Source: Pseudomonadota bacterium
GTDB taxonomy: Bacteria; Pseudomonadota; Gammaproteobacteria; Burkholderiales; Thiobacillaceae
DNA length: 40,310 nucleotides
NCBI GenBank assembly: GCA_030690985.1
Contig: JAUYFG010000047.1
Span: 1 to 40,310, forward strand
Direction of reading: 5' to 3'
Shown here: piece after piece, positions 18,501-27,053 of the stretch
Position numbering within the stretch: the stretch's first letter is position 1
How the letters are laid out: each line of letters opens with the position of its first letter
The notes under the pieces: model-generated
The model's database searches: none
Seen by the model: only the letters and a program-made list of their open reading frames with translations
Told to the model about the DNA's origin: nothing
Position numbers and translations under genes: made by a program

Positions 18501-18609
18501 CACTGACTATATGGGCAAGCCAGACTTGCAGGAGCTGGTTTCCAAGTCACTGGGTAGCCAGATTTATTACCGGTTATCCGCGCCGAAGAAGAGCCATTTG
18601 CCGCCGTAA
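15574..18609 (+). CDS. hsdR: Type I restriction-modification system, restriction/translocase subunit
   Basis: This 1011-residue motor-nuclease cuts DNA unmethylated at the HsdS target after ATP-driven translocation. The N-terminal PD-(D/E)xK nuclease is seen in VTLELKNPLTGQMV (Glu152, Lys154). The SF2 helicase core has Walker A AGSGKSN (308-314), DEAH (425-428), FTATP, and the later motif YQTGFDQP, followed by LSRLNRTHP. A helical C-terminal domain that docks on the methyltransferase completes it. The ATG overlaps the HNH gene by 4 nt, so restriction subunit synthesis is coupled to the Septu-like pair. Confidence 0.96.
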   Translation: MTKRTSEAAFETAIESVLLTNGYTRVDGNSFDRERAIFPAEALAFIRETQPKVWEKLEALHGDQTGERVLESLCKWLDTQGALSTLRHGFKCFGKTLRIAFFRPAHGLNPALAARYQANRLGLTRQLHFSSKNEKSLDVVLSVNGVPLVTLELKNPLTGQMVANAIHQYRHDRDPRELIFQFTKRTLVHFAVDTEEVHMTTRLAGSGTYFLPFNRGNHGGAGNEPDKAGRNYKTAYLWEEVLQRDSLLDLLARFLHLDVRENIAEDGKKVRKEIMIFPRYHQLQAMRQIVGAAASEGVGHNYLVEHSAGSGKSNTIAWLAHRLSSLHNEKDERIFDSVVVITDRVVLDRQLQNTIYQFDHRQGVVQKIDEDSRQLAEALESGVPIIITTLQKFPFVSGQLMKLAEERGEGSRSHLPTRKYAVIIDEAHSSQSGETATELKGVLGGAELRKKAQEMAEEEGEVELERLFRSMAKRGHQPNMSFFAFTATPKHKTLAIFGRNGEPFHRYTMRQAIEEGFIEDVLLNYVTYQTYYKLIKKAEDDPNVERKKAAKALARFMRLHPHNIGQKTEVMVEHFQQFTRHKIGGHAKAMVVTGSRLEAVRYKQSFDEYIAEKGYPIKSLVAFSGTVEDDKLAEKTYTEVEMNAGVKEKELPDTFAKPDYRVLLVAEKYQTGFDQPLLHTMYVDKRLSGIQAVQTLSRLNRTHPLKDETFVLDFVNDPAEIQEAFRQYYEGSVMGEQVDPDKLYEVKAELDASAIYLHTEVDDFAKVFFAPKRRQSTSDHKTMNAILDQAVARFTQLQARSEEEADLWRGKTQAFRNLYSFLSQVIPYQDSDLEKLFTYLRHLALKLPKRKTGPGYQFDEEVELDYYRLQKISEGSISLNEGYIKPLDGPREVGTGMVREEHVSLSRLIDIINERFGGELNEADQLFFDQIAEAASKIEALQKAAAVNSLDKFQLVFRQALEALFIERMELNEALFTDYMGKPDLQELVSKSLGSQIYYRLSAPKKSHLPP

Positions 18610-18942
18610 ACTGTGCCATTGCTGTGCTTGTCGCTCGACTTAATTGCGAGAAGCCTGTTCCGGCCGAAGTGCAGGATGTCTCCATGCTTTCGCGAACGTC
18701 GGCTACCTGGGTTGCTGCTGACGTTCATTTCTCGAACTTCAGTGATCCGCGAACGGCAGGAACTGGCCGCGATCTCAGTCAACCAAACCTCTCATCCTAT
18801 CAACCATCAATCACGGCGAGCAAAGTCCCGGAAACCCCTTGCGCGCGCGTAGGCGTTCACCGGTCAGCTTATTCAATACCAAGCCCGTGCTTCTGTGACA
18901 TCGGCGGGCTGTGCCCTGACAGGCGCGGTTTTCCGGAACTCC
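18610..18942. other. Gap at the right edge of the restriction island
   Basis: No supported gene is seen between the hsdR stop and the terminator of the convergent peptidase gene. The short frames here have no recognisable content. The stretch may mark the right boundary of the island. Confidence 0.5.
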
Positions 18943-18972
18943 AATAAAAAACGCCGGCAGGTTGCCGGCGTT
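18943..18972 (-). terminator. Intrinsic terminator of the M23 peptidase gene
   Basis: On the minus strand AACGCCGGCAACC-TGCCGGCGTT forms a strong GC stem followed by TTTTTATT. It lies about 30 bp after the stop codon of the peptidase gene and is well placed to end its transcript. Confidence 0.85.
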
Positions 18973-18999
18973 ACAGAGGGGTATGCGAGGGCTTCTGGC

Positions 19000-20277
19000 T
19001 CAATCCAGCGATGCGAGATTGGTATGGCGCAGCAAGTCCAGGTTGGCGGCCAGGGGCTGCGCCATGCTGGCGAATTGCGCTTTGGCTCGTGCATCGAGGG
19101 GATAAGAGGTCGGCAGTTTCAGCGCCAGCGGGTTCTTCTGTACGTTATTGATGCGGAACTCGTAGTGCAGGTGCGGGCCGGTGGCCAGGCCGGTGGAGCC
19201 GACATAGCCGATCACTTCGCCCTGGGCGACATGAGCGCCACGTTTGATGCCTTTGCCGAAGCGTGACAGGTGGCCGTAGGCGGTGCTGTAGGTGCCTTGA
19301 TGCTTGAGCAGGACCAGATTGCCATAACCCCCCTGGCGGCCGACAAACTCGACCTTGGCATCGGCCACCGCGCGCACCGGAGCACCGGTGGGAGCGGCAT
19401 AGTCGATCCCTTTATGGGCGCGCCAGGTTTGCAGGACGGGATGGAAACGGGCGCCGCTGAAGCCGGAAGAAACCCGGCTGAAAGGCATCGGCGATTTCAG
19501 GAAGGCGCGCTTCAGGCTTTGCCCATCTGGTGTGAAATAGCCTTCATGGCCCTGGGCATCTTTGAAATACAGCGCTTGGTAGGGCTTGCCCTGGTTGATG
19601 AACTCGGCGGCCAGCAGGCGGCCGGTCTTCACCAGTTGGCCATCCAGATAAAACGCTTCGTAGACCAGGGAGAAGTGGTCACCACGGCGCAAATCCTTGT
19701 GGAAGTCGATGTCGCCGGAAAGCGCCTCGGCCATTTCGGAGGCGATGCGGTCGGGCACATCGGCGGCATCGGTGGCGCCGAACAGGGAGCTTTCGATCTT
19801 GCCGGAACGCATGATCTGGCGGGCTTCCAGCGCCACCGGCAGTTCGCCGGCCTTGAACTCGCCACCGCTGCGGGTGAGCGTGACCAGCTTGTCATCGGAA
19901 ACCAGATAGCGGAACAACATCAGTTGGCCGCCGGAGGTGACCCGCGCCAGGACGCTGCGGCCGGGAGTCAGGCGACCCAGTGATTTGTTTTCATGGGCGG
20001 CGGCAAGCACTTTGCGGGCTTCTTCGCTGTCCACGCCCAGGCGGGTAAGCAGGCTTTGCAGGGTATCGCCACGGCCGATGCGCTCTTCGCGCCAGAAATC
20101 GAAGGCACCGCTGTCGGTGGCCTGAATCTGGGACAGTTCGACGTTTTCAACCACCGTCTCACGTGTGACATTCCCGGTGTGGGTGTCGGGAGCGATACCG
20201 AAGGCGGCGACCACGCCCATGAAGGGCAATGCGGCCAGTGTTAAAAACAGGTGCTTGCGGGTGAAGATACGGTTCAT
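19000..20277 (-). CDS. M23-family peptidoglycan metalloendopeptidase (MepM-like)
   Basis: This 425-residue envelope protein has an N-terminal basic region and hydrophobic segment (HLFLTLAALPFMGVVAAFG), a signal anchor or signal peptide. Next comes a LysM/OapA-like region (GDTLQSLLTRLGVD, about 65-100), a Csd3-type middle domain and a C-terminal LytM/M23 domain (about 275-400). Zinc ligands are visible: HPVLQTWRAHKGID supplies His and Asp, and HLHYE supplies the final His. Such enzymes cleave peptide cross-links of the cell wall. The start at 20277 is chosen because the signal sequence follows directly; a longer frame to 20337 adds an unlikely leader. Confidence 0.9.
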   Translation of the reverse strand: MNRIFTRKHLFLTLAALPFMGVVAAFGIAPDTHTGNVTRETVVENVELSQIQATDSGAFDFWREERIGRGDTLQSLLTRLGVDSEEARKVLAAAHENKSLGRLTPGRSVLARVTSGGQLMLFRYLVSDDKLVTLTRSGGEFKAGELPVALEARQIMRSGKIESSLFGATDAADVPDRIASEMAEALSGDIDFHKDLRRGDHFSLVYEAFYLDGQLVKTGRLLAAEFINQGKPYQALYFKDAQGHEGYFTPDGQSLKRAFLKSPMPFSRVSSGFSGARFHPVLQTWRAHKGIDYAAPTGAPVRAVADAKVEFVGRQGGYGNLVLLKHQGTYSTAYGHLSRFGKGIKRGAHVAQGEVIGYVGSTGLATGPHLHYEFRINNVQKNPLALKLPTSYPLDARAKAQFASMAQPLAANLDLLRHTNLASLD

Positions 20278-20434
20278 CGATGAAGTCCCGACACGGCAAA
20301 ACAGCCGGCAGGGTAACAGGATTACCCTTTTTGACAAAGCGTTAATCCGCTGGGAAATGCGCTAACACCTTGTGTCTAAAGAAATTCGTGATTAAGCCGA
20401 TATAAAACGCTGAAACTCGAAAGAGAAGCGACTC

Positions 20435-21145
20435 ATGGCCGAAAAACCCCCACGCACGAGCGATGTGCTCGGCAAGATTCAGGACGAGATGGCGCAACAG
20501 CTCAGAAAGAGCGGCGCGCCGGAAGAAGTGCATGCCTTCCTGATGCAGGATTGGTCGCGCCTGCTGGTTGGCATCTACCTGGCCAAGGGTAATCAGCACA
20601 GTGACTGGAATACCGGCTGGGAAACCGTCAATGCCCTGCTCTGGAGTCTGGCGCCGAAACGGGGGAAAGAGGAAACCAGCACGCTGCTGCGCATGCTGCC
20701 CACCTTGCTGTCTCGCCTGCATGCCGGCTGCGCCGCGCTGGCTATGCCGCTGAGCGACCGCGATGCCCTGTTCGAGCGCTTGGCCATGCTGCATGCCGCT
20801 CTGGCGCGGGAAGGGCTGCAAGCCGGGCCGGACGAGGAAGGGCCGATTACTCGCCTGCGCGCGGAAGACGTGACCAGCCCCGATGAATCCGATCTACATG
20901 ATCTGACTGCGCCCGAATTGCCGACTCCCGATCAGCGTATCGCCCAGCCGAAATTGCGGCTGGGTGACCGGGTGGTTTTCACGGGCCAAGGTTCAGCGCG
21001 TGAACTCCTCCTGACCTGGATCAGCCCGATGGGCGGCATGGTCCTGTTCGCCAACGAACAGGGGCTCGATGCGGTGACGCTCACCCGTGCTCGCCTGGAG
21101 GCGAAGTTTCAGGCCGGGGAAGCCAGCCTCCCCCCAGCGCCTTGA
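20435..21145 (+). CDS. Short DUF1631-like protein
   Basis: This 236-residue protein has an N-terminal helical part (about 1-130) and a C-terminal beta segment, KLRLGDRVVFTGQG...LLLTWISPMGGMVLFANEQGLDAVTLT, matching the end of DUF1631 proteins. Full DUF1631 proteins are about 700 residues or more, so this is a short member or a separate C-terminal version. No signal peptide is present. A modest SD (AGAGAAG) precedes the ATG. The 3' end overlaps the convergent efflux outer-membrane gene by 65 bp. The function is unknown; the C-terminal segment has a PilZ-like character, which is inference. Confidence 0.65.
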   Translation: MAEKPPRTSDVLGKIQDEMAQQLRKSGAPEEVHAFLMQDWSRLLVGIYLAKGNQHSDWNTGWETVNALLWSLAPKRGKEETSTLLRMLPTLLSRLHAGCAALAMPLSDRDALFERLAMLHAALAREGLQAGPDEEGPITRLRAEDVTSPDESDLHDLTAPELPTPDQRIAQPKLRLGDRVVFTGQGSARELLLTWISPMGGMVLFANEQGLDAVTLTRARLEAKFQAGEASLPPAP

Positions 21146-22523
21146 ACAATTCCGCCGTGGCCGCCAGTTGCGCGCGGCGTGCCTCGATGCGGTTCTGCTC
21201 GGCCTGATACAGGTTGCGCTGGGCGTCGAGGACTTCCAGGTAATTGGAAATTCCGTTCTGGTATCTCAGGCCGGCCAGTTCGGCGGCGCGGGCCAGCGCT
21301 TGTGCACGCCGGTTTTCCGCCTCGCCGGCTTCGCGCGCCTGGCGGGTAGCCACCAGGGCATCGAGCACTTCCTTGAAAGCGACCCGCAGGGTTTGCTCAT
21401 AGGCCAGCAAAACCTGTTCCTGGCGCGCGGCGTCGCCTTTCAGGGCGGTCTCGGTGCGGCCGGCGTTGTACAGGGTTTGCACCAGGCTGGCGCCGATGCC
21501 CCAGATAGTGGCGGGGCCGCTGAACAGGTTGGAGAGGGCTTTGCTTTCCGTGCCCAGGTTGGCGGTGAGTGACAGCGAGGGGGTGATCGCGGCCCGCGTT
21601 GCCAGCACCCGTGCCTCGGCGCCGACCAGGCGTTGTTCCGCCTGGCGGATGTCGGGACGGCGGGCGAGCAGATCGGAGGGCAGGCCACCCGGAATAACGG
21701 GTGGTGCTGTCAGTACGGCCAGCGGTTTGCCGCGCGCCACCGGGTCATCCGCCAGCGCGCGCGGCGAGCGGCCGAGCAGCAAGGCCAGCGCAGTTTCCTG
21801 TTGCCGTAGTTGGCGGATGAGGTCAGCCTGGGTCGCTTCCACTGCGGCCAGTTCGGCTTCCGTCTGACGCAATGGCAGTTCCGAGACGATGCCGGCATCG
21901 AAACGAAGCTGGTGCAGATCAACTGCCTCGCGCCGGTTGTTCAGCGTGTCCTGGGTAAGCGCCAAGGCGGCATCCAGGGCGGCGATCTGGAAATACCCTT
22001 GGGCGACGCTGCTGGCCAGGCTGCTGCGTACCACATCGCGGGCGTATTCGCTGGCCAGCAGATCGGCACGGGCGGCGGCGCTGGCCTGCCGGTAGCGGTC
22101 CCAGAGATCGACTTCGTAAGCAGCCTGGAGGTTGACCTGGAATTTGTTGTTGACCGGGGAGGGCGGCGGGAAGCTGCCTTTTTCCGTGGCGCGGGTGCGC
22201 CCGGCGCTGCCGCCGATCTGTACTTCAGGGCGGCGGTCGGCGTCGCGCAGCCCCAAGGCGGAGCGGGCTTCCTCGATGCGCGCGGCGGCGAGGAGGAGGT
22301 CGCTGTTGTGTTGTAGTGCCTCGGCGATCAGGCCGGTCAGGGTGGGGTCGTTGAAGTGGGCCCACCCGTCCTGCAGGGGTTGTTCTTCCTTCCCGGCGGG
22401 AACCGAAGATGGCCACGCTTGCGGCAGGTCCGGGTTGGCTTTGCGTAGGGTTGGCATCGAGATGCAGCCGGTCAGGCTGGCAATCAACAGGGCAAGCAGC
22501 AGGGCAATCAGCGTCTTACGCAT
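21081..22523 (-). CDS. RND efflux outer-membrane factor, OprM/NodT-type lipoprotein
   Basis: This 480-residue TolC-like channel has a lipoprotein signal MRKTLIALLLALLIASLTGC, giving a lipid-anchored Cys at 20, and two repeated helical OEP domains (about 65-260 and 275-465). It would complete a tripartite pump with the upstream adaptor and permease. The ATG at 22523 is preferred to that at 22535 because GGAG lies just upstream of it and the lipoprotein signal follows at once. It overlaps the end of the permease gene by 8 nt, showing translational coupling. Confidence 0.93.
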   Translation of the reverse strand: MRKTLIALLLALLIASLTGCISMPTLRKANPDLPQAWPSSVPAGKEEQPLQDGWAHFNDPTLTGLIAEALQHNSDLLLAAARIEEARSALGLRDADRRPEVQIGGSAGRTRATEKGSFPPPSPVNNKFQVNLQAAYEVDLWDRYRQASAAARADLLASEYARDVVRSSLASSVAQGYFQIAALDAALALTQDTLNNRREAVDLHQLRFDAGIVSELPLRQTEAELAAVEATQADLIRQLRQQETALALLLGRSPRALADDPVARGKPLAVLTAPPVIPGGLPSDLLARRPDIRQAEQRLVGAEARVLATRAAITPSLSLTANLGTESKALSNLFSGPATIWGIGASLVQTLYNAGRTETALKGDAARQEQVLLAYEQTLRVAFKEVLDALVATRQAREAGEAENRRAQALARAAELAGLRYQNGISNYLEVLDAQRNLYQAEQNRIEARRAQLAATAELFKALGGGWLPRPETSPPGEHG

Positions 22524-25500
22524 GGTCGTCTCCATGCTCGGCGGCGCCGTGGTAGCGGATGGGGCCGGGGAAGATTTTGCGTACCAGCAGGTAGAGCACC
22601 GGCACGACGAATACGGCGAGAACGGTGGCCGCGATCATGCCGCCCATGACGCCGGTGCCGATGGCGTGGCGGCTGGCCGCACCCGCCCCGCTAGAGATGG
22701 CCAGCGGCATGACGCCGAAGATGAAGGCGATCGAGGTCATGATGATGGGGCGGAAGCGCAGGCGGCAGGCCTGCATGACGGCGTCCAGCGTGCTCTTGCC
22801 CTGGGCTTCCATCTGCCGGGCGAATTCCACGATCAGGATGGCGTTCTTGGCCGACAGGCCGATGATCGCGATCAGGCCGACCTTGAAGTAGACGTCATTG
22901 GGCAGGTCGCGCAGGGTCACCGCCAGCACCGCGCCGAACACGCCCAACGGCACCACCAGCAGCACCGCCAGGGGCACGGTCCAGGATTCGTACAACGCGG
23001 CCAGGCACATGAACACCACGATCAGCGACAGCGCGAACAGCACCGGTGCCTGCGCGCCCGACAGTTTTTCTTCGAACGAGGTACCGGACCACTCGAAGCC
23101 GATGCCGGGCGGCAGTTTGCCGGCGATTTCCTGCATGGCTTCCATCGCCTCGCCGGTGCTGCGGCCGGGCGCCGGGCCACCGGCGATCTTCATCGCCGGC
23201 ACGCCGTTGTAACGGTCGAGCTTGGGCGAACCCACCACCCAGCGCGGCGTGGCGATTTCCGCGAGCGGCACCATACCGCCCTTCATCGTGCGTACCCGCA
23301 GCGAGAGCAGGCCTTCCGGGGTGGCGCGCGCGTGGGCGTCGAGTTGCATCACCACGCGCAGGACGCGGCCGTCACGGATGAAGTCGTTGACGTAGGCCGA
23401 GCCCAGCGCCACGGCGAGCGTCTGATTCAACTCGGCCATGTCGATACCCAGGGCGCTGGCTTTCAGGCGGTCGATGTCGAGCAGCAACTGGATGGCCGGT
23501 TCCTTGCCTTCCGGGCGCACGCCGGCGAGACGGACATCCTGCGAGGCCATGCCGAGCGCCATGTTGCGTGCCTCCAGCAACTTCTCGCGGCCAACGCCGG
23601 AACGGTCCTGCAAACGGAAGTCAAAGCCGCCCACCGCCGCCAGTTCCGGAATCGGCGGCGGGTTGAGGGCGAACAGCATGGCCTGCTTGATCCCGAACAA
23701 GGCCATGTTGGCGCGCTGCACCACCTTCAGTGCGTGGTCGTTTTCTCCGGTGCGCTCGTCCCAATCCTTCAGCCGCACGAAGGCGATGGCGGCGTCCTGG
23801 CCCTTGCCGAAGAAGGAGAAGCCGGCCACGCCGACCACCTTGGCCACTTCCGGCTGCTTGAGGAAATGCTGTTCCAGTTGTGACAGCACGGCCACGGTGC
23901 GTTCCTGAGTGGCGCCGGCCGGCAGTTGCACGATGGAAATCAGATAGCCCTGGTCTTCGTCAGGCAGAAAGCCGGTGGGCAGGCGCAGCAGCAGGAAGGC
24001 GGTAATGCCGACCAGGCCCGCGAACAGCAGCATCATGCGCAGCGGCTTCTTCACAGAGGCGGTCACGCCATTGAGATAGCCGGTCGTGGTGCGGTTGAAG
24101 AAGCGGGTGAACCAGCCGAAGAAGCCCGTGTGGTGTTCCATCTGCTCACGGGTCATGCCTTTGAACAGCGTGGCGCACAGGGCCGGGGTCAGGCTGATGG
24201 CGAGGAAGGCGGAGAACAGCATGGTCATCACCAGTGTCACCGCAAACTGGCGGTAGATGGCGCCGACCGAGCCGGTGAAAAAGGCCATCGGGATGAACAC
24301 CGCCGACAACACTACGGTGATGCCGACGATGGCGCCGAAGATCTGGCCCATCGCCTTGGAAGTCGCTTCGCGCGCCGGCAGTCCTTCTTGCGTCATGATC
24401 CGTTCGACGTTTTCCACCACGACGATGGCATCGTCCACCACGATGCCGATGGCCAGCACCATCGCGAACAGCGACAGCACGTTGATCGAATAGCCCAGCA
24501 GGTAAAGGCCGACCAGGGTGCCGACCAGCGATACCGGCACCACCAGGGTCGGGATGATCGCCGCGCGCAGGTTCTGCAAGAACAGCCACATCACCAGGAA
24601 CACCAGGAAGAAAGCCTCGGCCAGGGTGTAGGCCACTTCACGAATGGAGATTTCGACGAAACGCGAGGTGTCGTAGGGCACGTCCCAGCTCACTCCCTTG
24701 GGGAAGAATTTCGCCAGTTCCGCCATGCGTGCCTTCACCGCCTTGGCGGTTTCCAGGGCATTGCCGCTGGGCGCCAATTTGATGCCGATGGCGGCCGTGG
24801 GCTTGCCATTCAGGCGCGCCTGCACGCTGTAATCCTGGGCACCCAGTTCGATCCGGGCGACATCCTTCAAACGCACGGCGGCACCGCTGCTGGCGGTGCG
24901 CAGCAGGATTTCGCCGAACTCGGCCGGGGTTTTCAAGCGCCCCTGGGTAATCACCGTGGCGGTCAGTTGCTGGCCGGGGAGGGCGGGCAGTTGCCCGAGT
25001 TCACCGGTCGCCAGTTGTACGTTCTGCGCCTGTACCGCCTTCAGCGCCTCACCCGGCGTCATGGCGAAACTGGCCAGTTTCAGCGGGTCCAGCCACAGGC
25101 GCATGGCGTATTCCGTGCCGAACAAGTTGGCCTCGCCCACGCCCGGCACGCGACGCAGGTTCTCCAGCACGTTGGCGGCGGTGAAGCTGCCCAGGTCGAT
25201 GGCGTTGCGCGATTGGTCCGGCGAGAACACGGTCACGAACATCAGGAAGTTGCGCCGCGCCTTCGCCACCGTGATGCCCTGCCGCCGCACCTCATCGGGC
25301 AGGCGCGCTTCCACGCGCTTGATGCGGTTCTGCGCCTCCACCGAGGCGATGTCGAGATTGACCCCGGTGGCGAAGGTGAGGGTCAGGGTAAGCACGCCCG
25401 AGGCGTCCGAGTTGGACTCCATATAGAGCAGGTTATCCAGCCCGTTCATCTCCTGTTCGATCAGGCTGGTGACGGCGTCTTCCACCACCTGCGCGCTGGC

Positions 25501-25656
25501 GCCGGGGTAGACGGCGGTGATGGACAGGGCCGGGGGAGCCACTTCCGGATATTGCGAAACCGGGAGTTTGGGGAAAACCAGCGCGCCGGCCAGCAGAATG
25601 GAAAGCGCCACAACCCAGGCGAAGATCGGACGGTCGATGAAGAAGCGGGGGAGCAT
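22516..25656 (-). CDS. RND multidrug efflux permease (HAE1/AcrB family)
   Basis: This 1046-residue inner-membrane proton antiporter has the AcrB start MLPRFFIDRPIFAWVVALSILLAG as TM1, two large periplasmic loops and twelve expected TM segments. The proton-relay aspartates Asp408 and Asp409 are present in GIVVDDAIVVVENVER. The PAP motif VSQYPEVAPP and LVVPVSLVGTLVGLYLLGYSINVLSLFAMVLAIG are typical of the family. It exports hydrophobic compounds with the adaptor upstream and the channel downstream; substrates cannot be told. A family A repeat separates it from the adaptor gene. Confidence 0.96.
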   Translation of the reverse strand: MLPRFFIDRPIFAWVVALSILLAGALVFPKLPVSQYPEVAPPALSITAVYPGASAQVVEDAVTSLIEQEMNGLDNLLYMESNSDASGVLTLTLTFATGVNLDIASVEAQNRIKRVEARLPDEVRRQGITVAKARRNFLMFVTVFSPDQSRNAIDLGSFTAANVLENLRRVPGVGEANLFGTEYAMRLWLDPLKLASFAMTPGEALKAVQAQNVQLATGELGQLPALPGQQLTATVITQGRLKTPAEFGEILLRTASSGAAVRLKDVARIELGAQDYSVQARLNGKPTAAIGIKLAPSGNALETAKAVKARMAELAKFFPKGVSWDVPYDTSRFVEISIREVAYTLAEAFFLVFLVMWLFLQNLRAAIIPTLVVPVSLVGTLVGLYLLGYSINVLSLFAMVLAIGIVVDDAIVVVENVERIMTQEGLPAREATSKAMGQIFGAIVGITVVLSAVFIPMAFFTGSVGAIYRQFAVTLVMTMLFSAFLAISLTPALCATLFKGMTREQMEHHTGFFGWFTRFFNRTTTGYLNGVTASVKKPLRMMLLFAGLVGITAFLLLRLPTGFLPDEDQGYLISIVQLPAGATQERTVAVLSQLEQHFLKQPEVAKVVGVAGFSFFGKGQDAAIAFVRLKDWDERTGENDHALKVVQRANMALFGIKQAMLFALNPPPIPELAAVGGFDFRLQDRSGVGREKLLEARNMALGMASQDVRLAGVRPEGKEPAIQLLLDIDRLKASALGIDMAELNQTLAVALGSAYVNDFIRDGRVLRVVMQLDAHARATPEGLLSLRVRTMKGGMVPLAEIATPRWVVGSPKLDRYNGVPAMKIAGGPAPGRSTGEAMEAMQEIAGKLPPGIGFEWSGTSFEEKLSGAQAPVLFALSLIVVFMCLAALYESWTVPLAVLLVVPLGVFGAVLAVTLRDLPNDVYFKVGLIAIIGLSAKNAILIVEFARQMEAQGKSTLDAVMQACRLRFRPIIMTSIAFIFGVMPLAISSGAGAASRHAIGTGVMGGMIAATVLAVFVVPVLYLLVRKIFPGPIRYHGAAEHGDDHA

Positions 25657-25677
25657 GGGGTGTCAGCGGGCAGATGC

Positions 25678-25751
25678 GTAGGTTGGGCAAAGCGAAGCGT
25701 GCCCAACATCCACCGGTGATTGTTGGGCACGCTTCGCTTTGCCCAACCTAC
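25678..25751. repeat. Palindromic repeat, family A (copy 3)
   Basis: Perfect 30-nt arms flank a 14-nt loop. It lies between the adaptor and permease genes of one operon. A hairpin here could lower or separate expression of the two genes. Confidence 0.95.
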
Positions 25752-25763
25752 GATAGTCGCGGC

Positions 25764-26879
25764 TCACTTGGCCGCTACCGCTTTTACCGCCATCCCCGGC
25801 CGCGCCTTCTGCACGCCGTTGACGATGACTTTCTCGCCGCCCTTGAGGCCTTCGCTGATGATCCAGTCATTGCCGGAGAGGCCCGCAGTCTTCACCGGCT
25901 GCGCGGCCACCTTGCCGTCGCCGCCGACCAGCAGCACCGTCTGGCCTTGCGGTGAGACTTGTACAGCGCGTTGCGGCACGACGATGGCGTTGTCCACGGC
26001 CGCCACCGGCAGGCGCACGGTAACGAACTGGCCGGGCAACAGCAGTCGCCCCGGGTTGGGGAATTCGCCGCGCAGGCCCACCGTGCCGGTGGCCGGGTCC
26101 ACCGCCAGATCGTTGAACAACAGGCGGCCGGCGTGGGGATATTCGCGGCCGTTTTCCAGCACCAGTTTCAAGGGCGCCTTGCCGGCATGGCCCTGGCGCA
26201 AGGCCAAAAACTCGGCGCTCGACTGCGAGAAGTTCACCCAGATCGGGTCGTACTGCTCGATATTGGCCAGCGGCGTAGCTTCACCCTTGCCCACCAGCGC
26301 GCCCTCACTCACCAGGGCGCGGCCGATGCGGCCGGAAATGGGCGCGGTGACGTTGGCATAGGCAAGGTCGATTTCGGATCGTAATACGGCCGCCTTGACC
26401 GCCATGACATCGGCATCGGCCTGCGCCTTGGCCGCCACGGCCTGATCCAGTTCCTGTTTGCTGATCGCCTTGCTGCCCGCCAGCGATTGCATGCGTTCCT
26501 GGTTCTGATTGGCGATCAAGGCCTGCGCCTGCGCGCGGGCCAGATTAGCGCGGGCGCTGGCCAGGTTGGCCGCGAGGGTGCGGGCGTCGATGCGGAACAG
26601 CAGCGCGCCGGCCTTGACTTCGCTGCCTTCGACATAAGTGCGCCGCTCCAGGATGCCTTCCACACGCGCTGCAACGATCGCCGTGCGCACCGCCTGCAGG
26701 CGCCCCGGTGCGTCGACGGTAAACGGCACGCTGCGCGGTGTCGCGGTGATGACTTCCACCTCAGGCGGCGGCATGCCGGCCATGCCGCCGGGGGGCGGAG
26801 CGGACTGGGGTTTGCAGGCGGTGAGCGAGGCGAGCAGGAGGGCTGGCAGCAGCCGGAAAAATAAAGAATGACGCTTCAA
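25764..26879 (-). CDS. RND efflux periplasmic adaptor (AcrA/MexA family lipoprotein)
   Basis: This 371-residue membrane-fusion protein has a lipoprotein signal (LFFRLLPALLLASLTAC then KPQSAPP), a barrel-sandwich/lipoyl domain (VSPIV-type RLQAVRTAIVAARVEGILERR), an alpha-hairpin (about 90-165) and beta-barrel domains. The start is taken as the TTG at 26879, with GGAG 7 nt upstream in TTGGAGCCCATC-TTG. The frame extends upstream to 27008, but those codons read through a palindromic repeat and are unlikely to be translated. The TTG and its leader are duplicated further upstream (27054-27098). It heads the pump operon. Confidence 0.92.
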   Translation of the reverse strand: MKRHSLFFRLLPALLLASLTACKPQSAPPPGGMAGMPPPEVEVITATPRSVPFTVDAPGRLQAVRTAIVAARVEGILERRTYVEGSEVKAGALLFRIDARTLAANLASARANLARAQAQALIANQNQERMQSLAGSKAISKQELDQAVAAKAQADADVMAVKAAVLRSEIDLAYANVTAPISGRIGRALVSEGALVGKGEATPLANIEQYDPIWVNFSQSSAEFLALRQGHAGKAPLKLVLENGREYPHAGRLLFNDLAVDPATGTVGLRGEFPNPGRLLLPGQFVTVRLPVAAVDNAIVVPQRAVQVSPQGQTVLLVGGDGKVAAQPVKTAGLSGNDWIISEGLKGGEKVIVNGVQKARPGMAVKAVAAK

Positions 26880-26910
26880 GATGGGCTCCAACGCGACAGG
26901 ATTTCGGCAG
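26866..26910. repeat. Direct repeat over the adaptor start (copy 1 of 2)
   Basis: This 45-bp segment, including the TTG start and SD of the adaptor gene, recurs at 27054-27098 with one mismatch. A family A palindrome lies between the two copies. Confidence 0.9.
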
Positions 26911-26914
26911 TGAC

Positions 26915-26987
26915 GTAGGTTGGGCAAAGCGAAGCGTGCCCAACATCGCGGCGGTTCGTTGGGCACGCTTCGCTTTGCCCAACCTAC
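26915..26987. repeat. Palindromic repeat, family A (copy 4)
   Basis: Perfect 30-nt arms flank a 13-nt loop. It lies in the leader of the RND adaptor gene between two 45-bp direct repeats, so it would be in the 5' untranslated region or promoter of the efflux operon. Confidence 0.95.
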
Positions 26988-27053
26988 AAGCCCATGCCAC
27001 GAAATCACGAGCCTCTACATCTGGTGGGTGTGTGTGACAACCCGATAAGCACG

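Noticed and set aside
22132-25719. Long plus-strand frames opposite the RND genes
   Set aside because: They are His/Gln/Arg-rich antisense shadows of the permease and channel genes, without start signals or domains.
26880-27008. Longer start for the RND adaptor gene
   Set aside because: The extra codons translate a palindromic repeat, and the lipoprotein signal begins right after the TTG at 26879 with its own SD.
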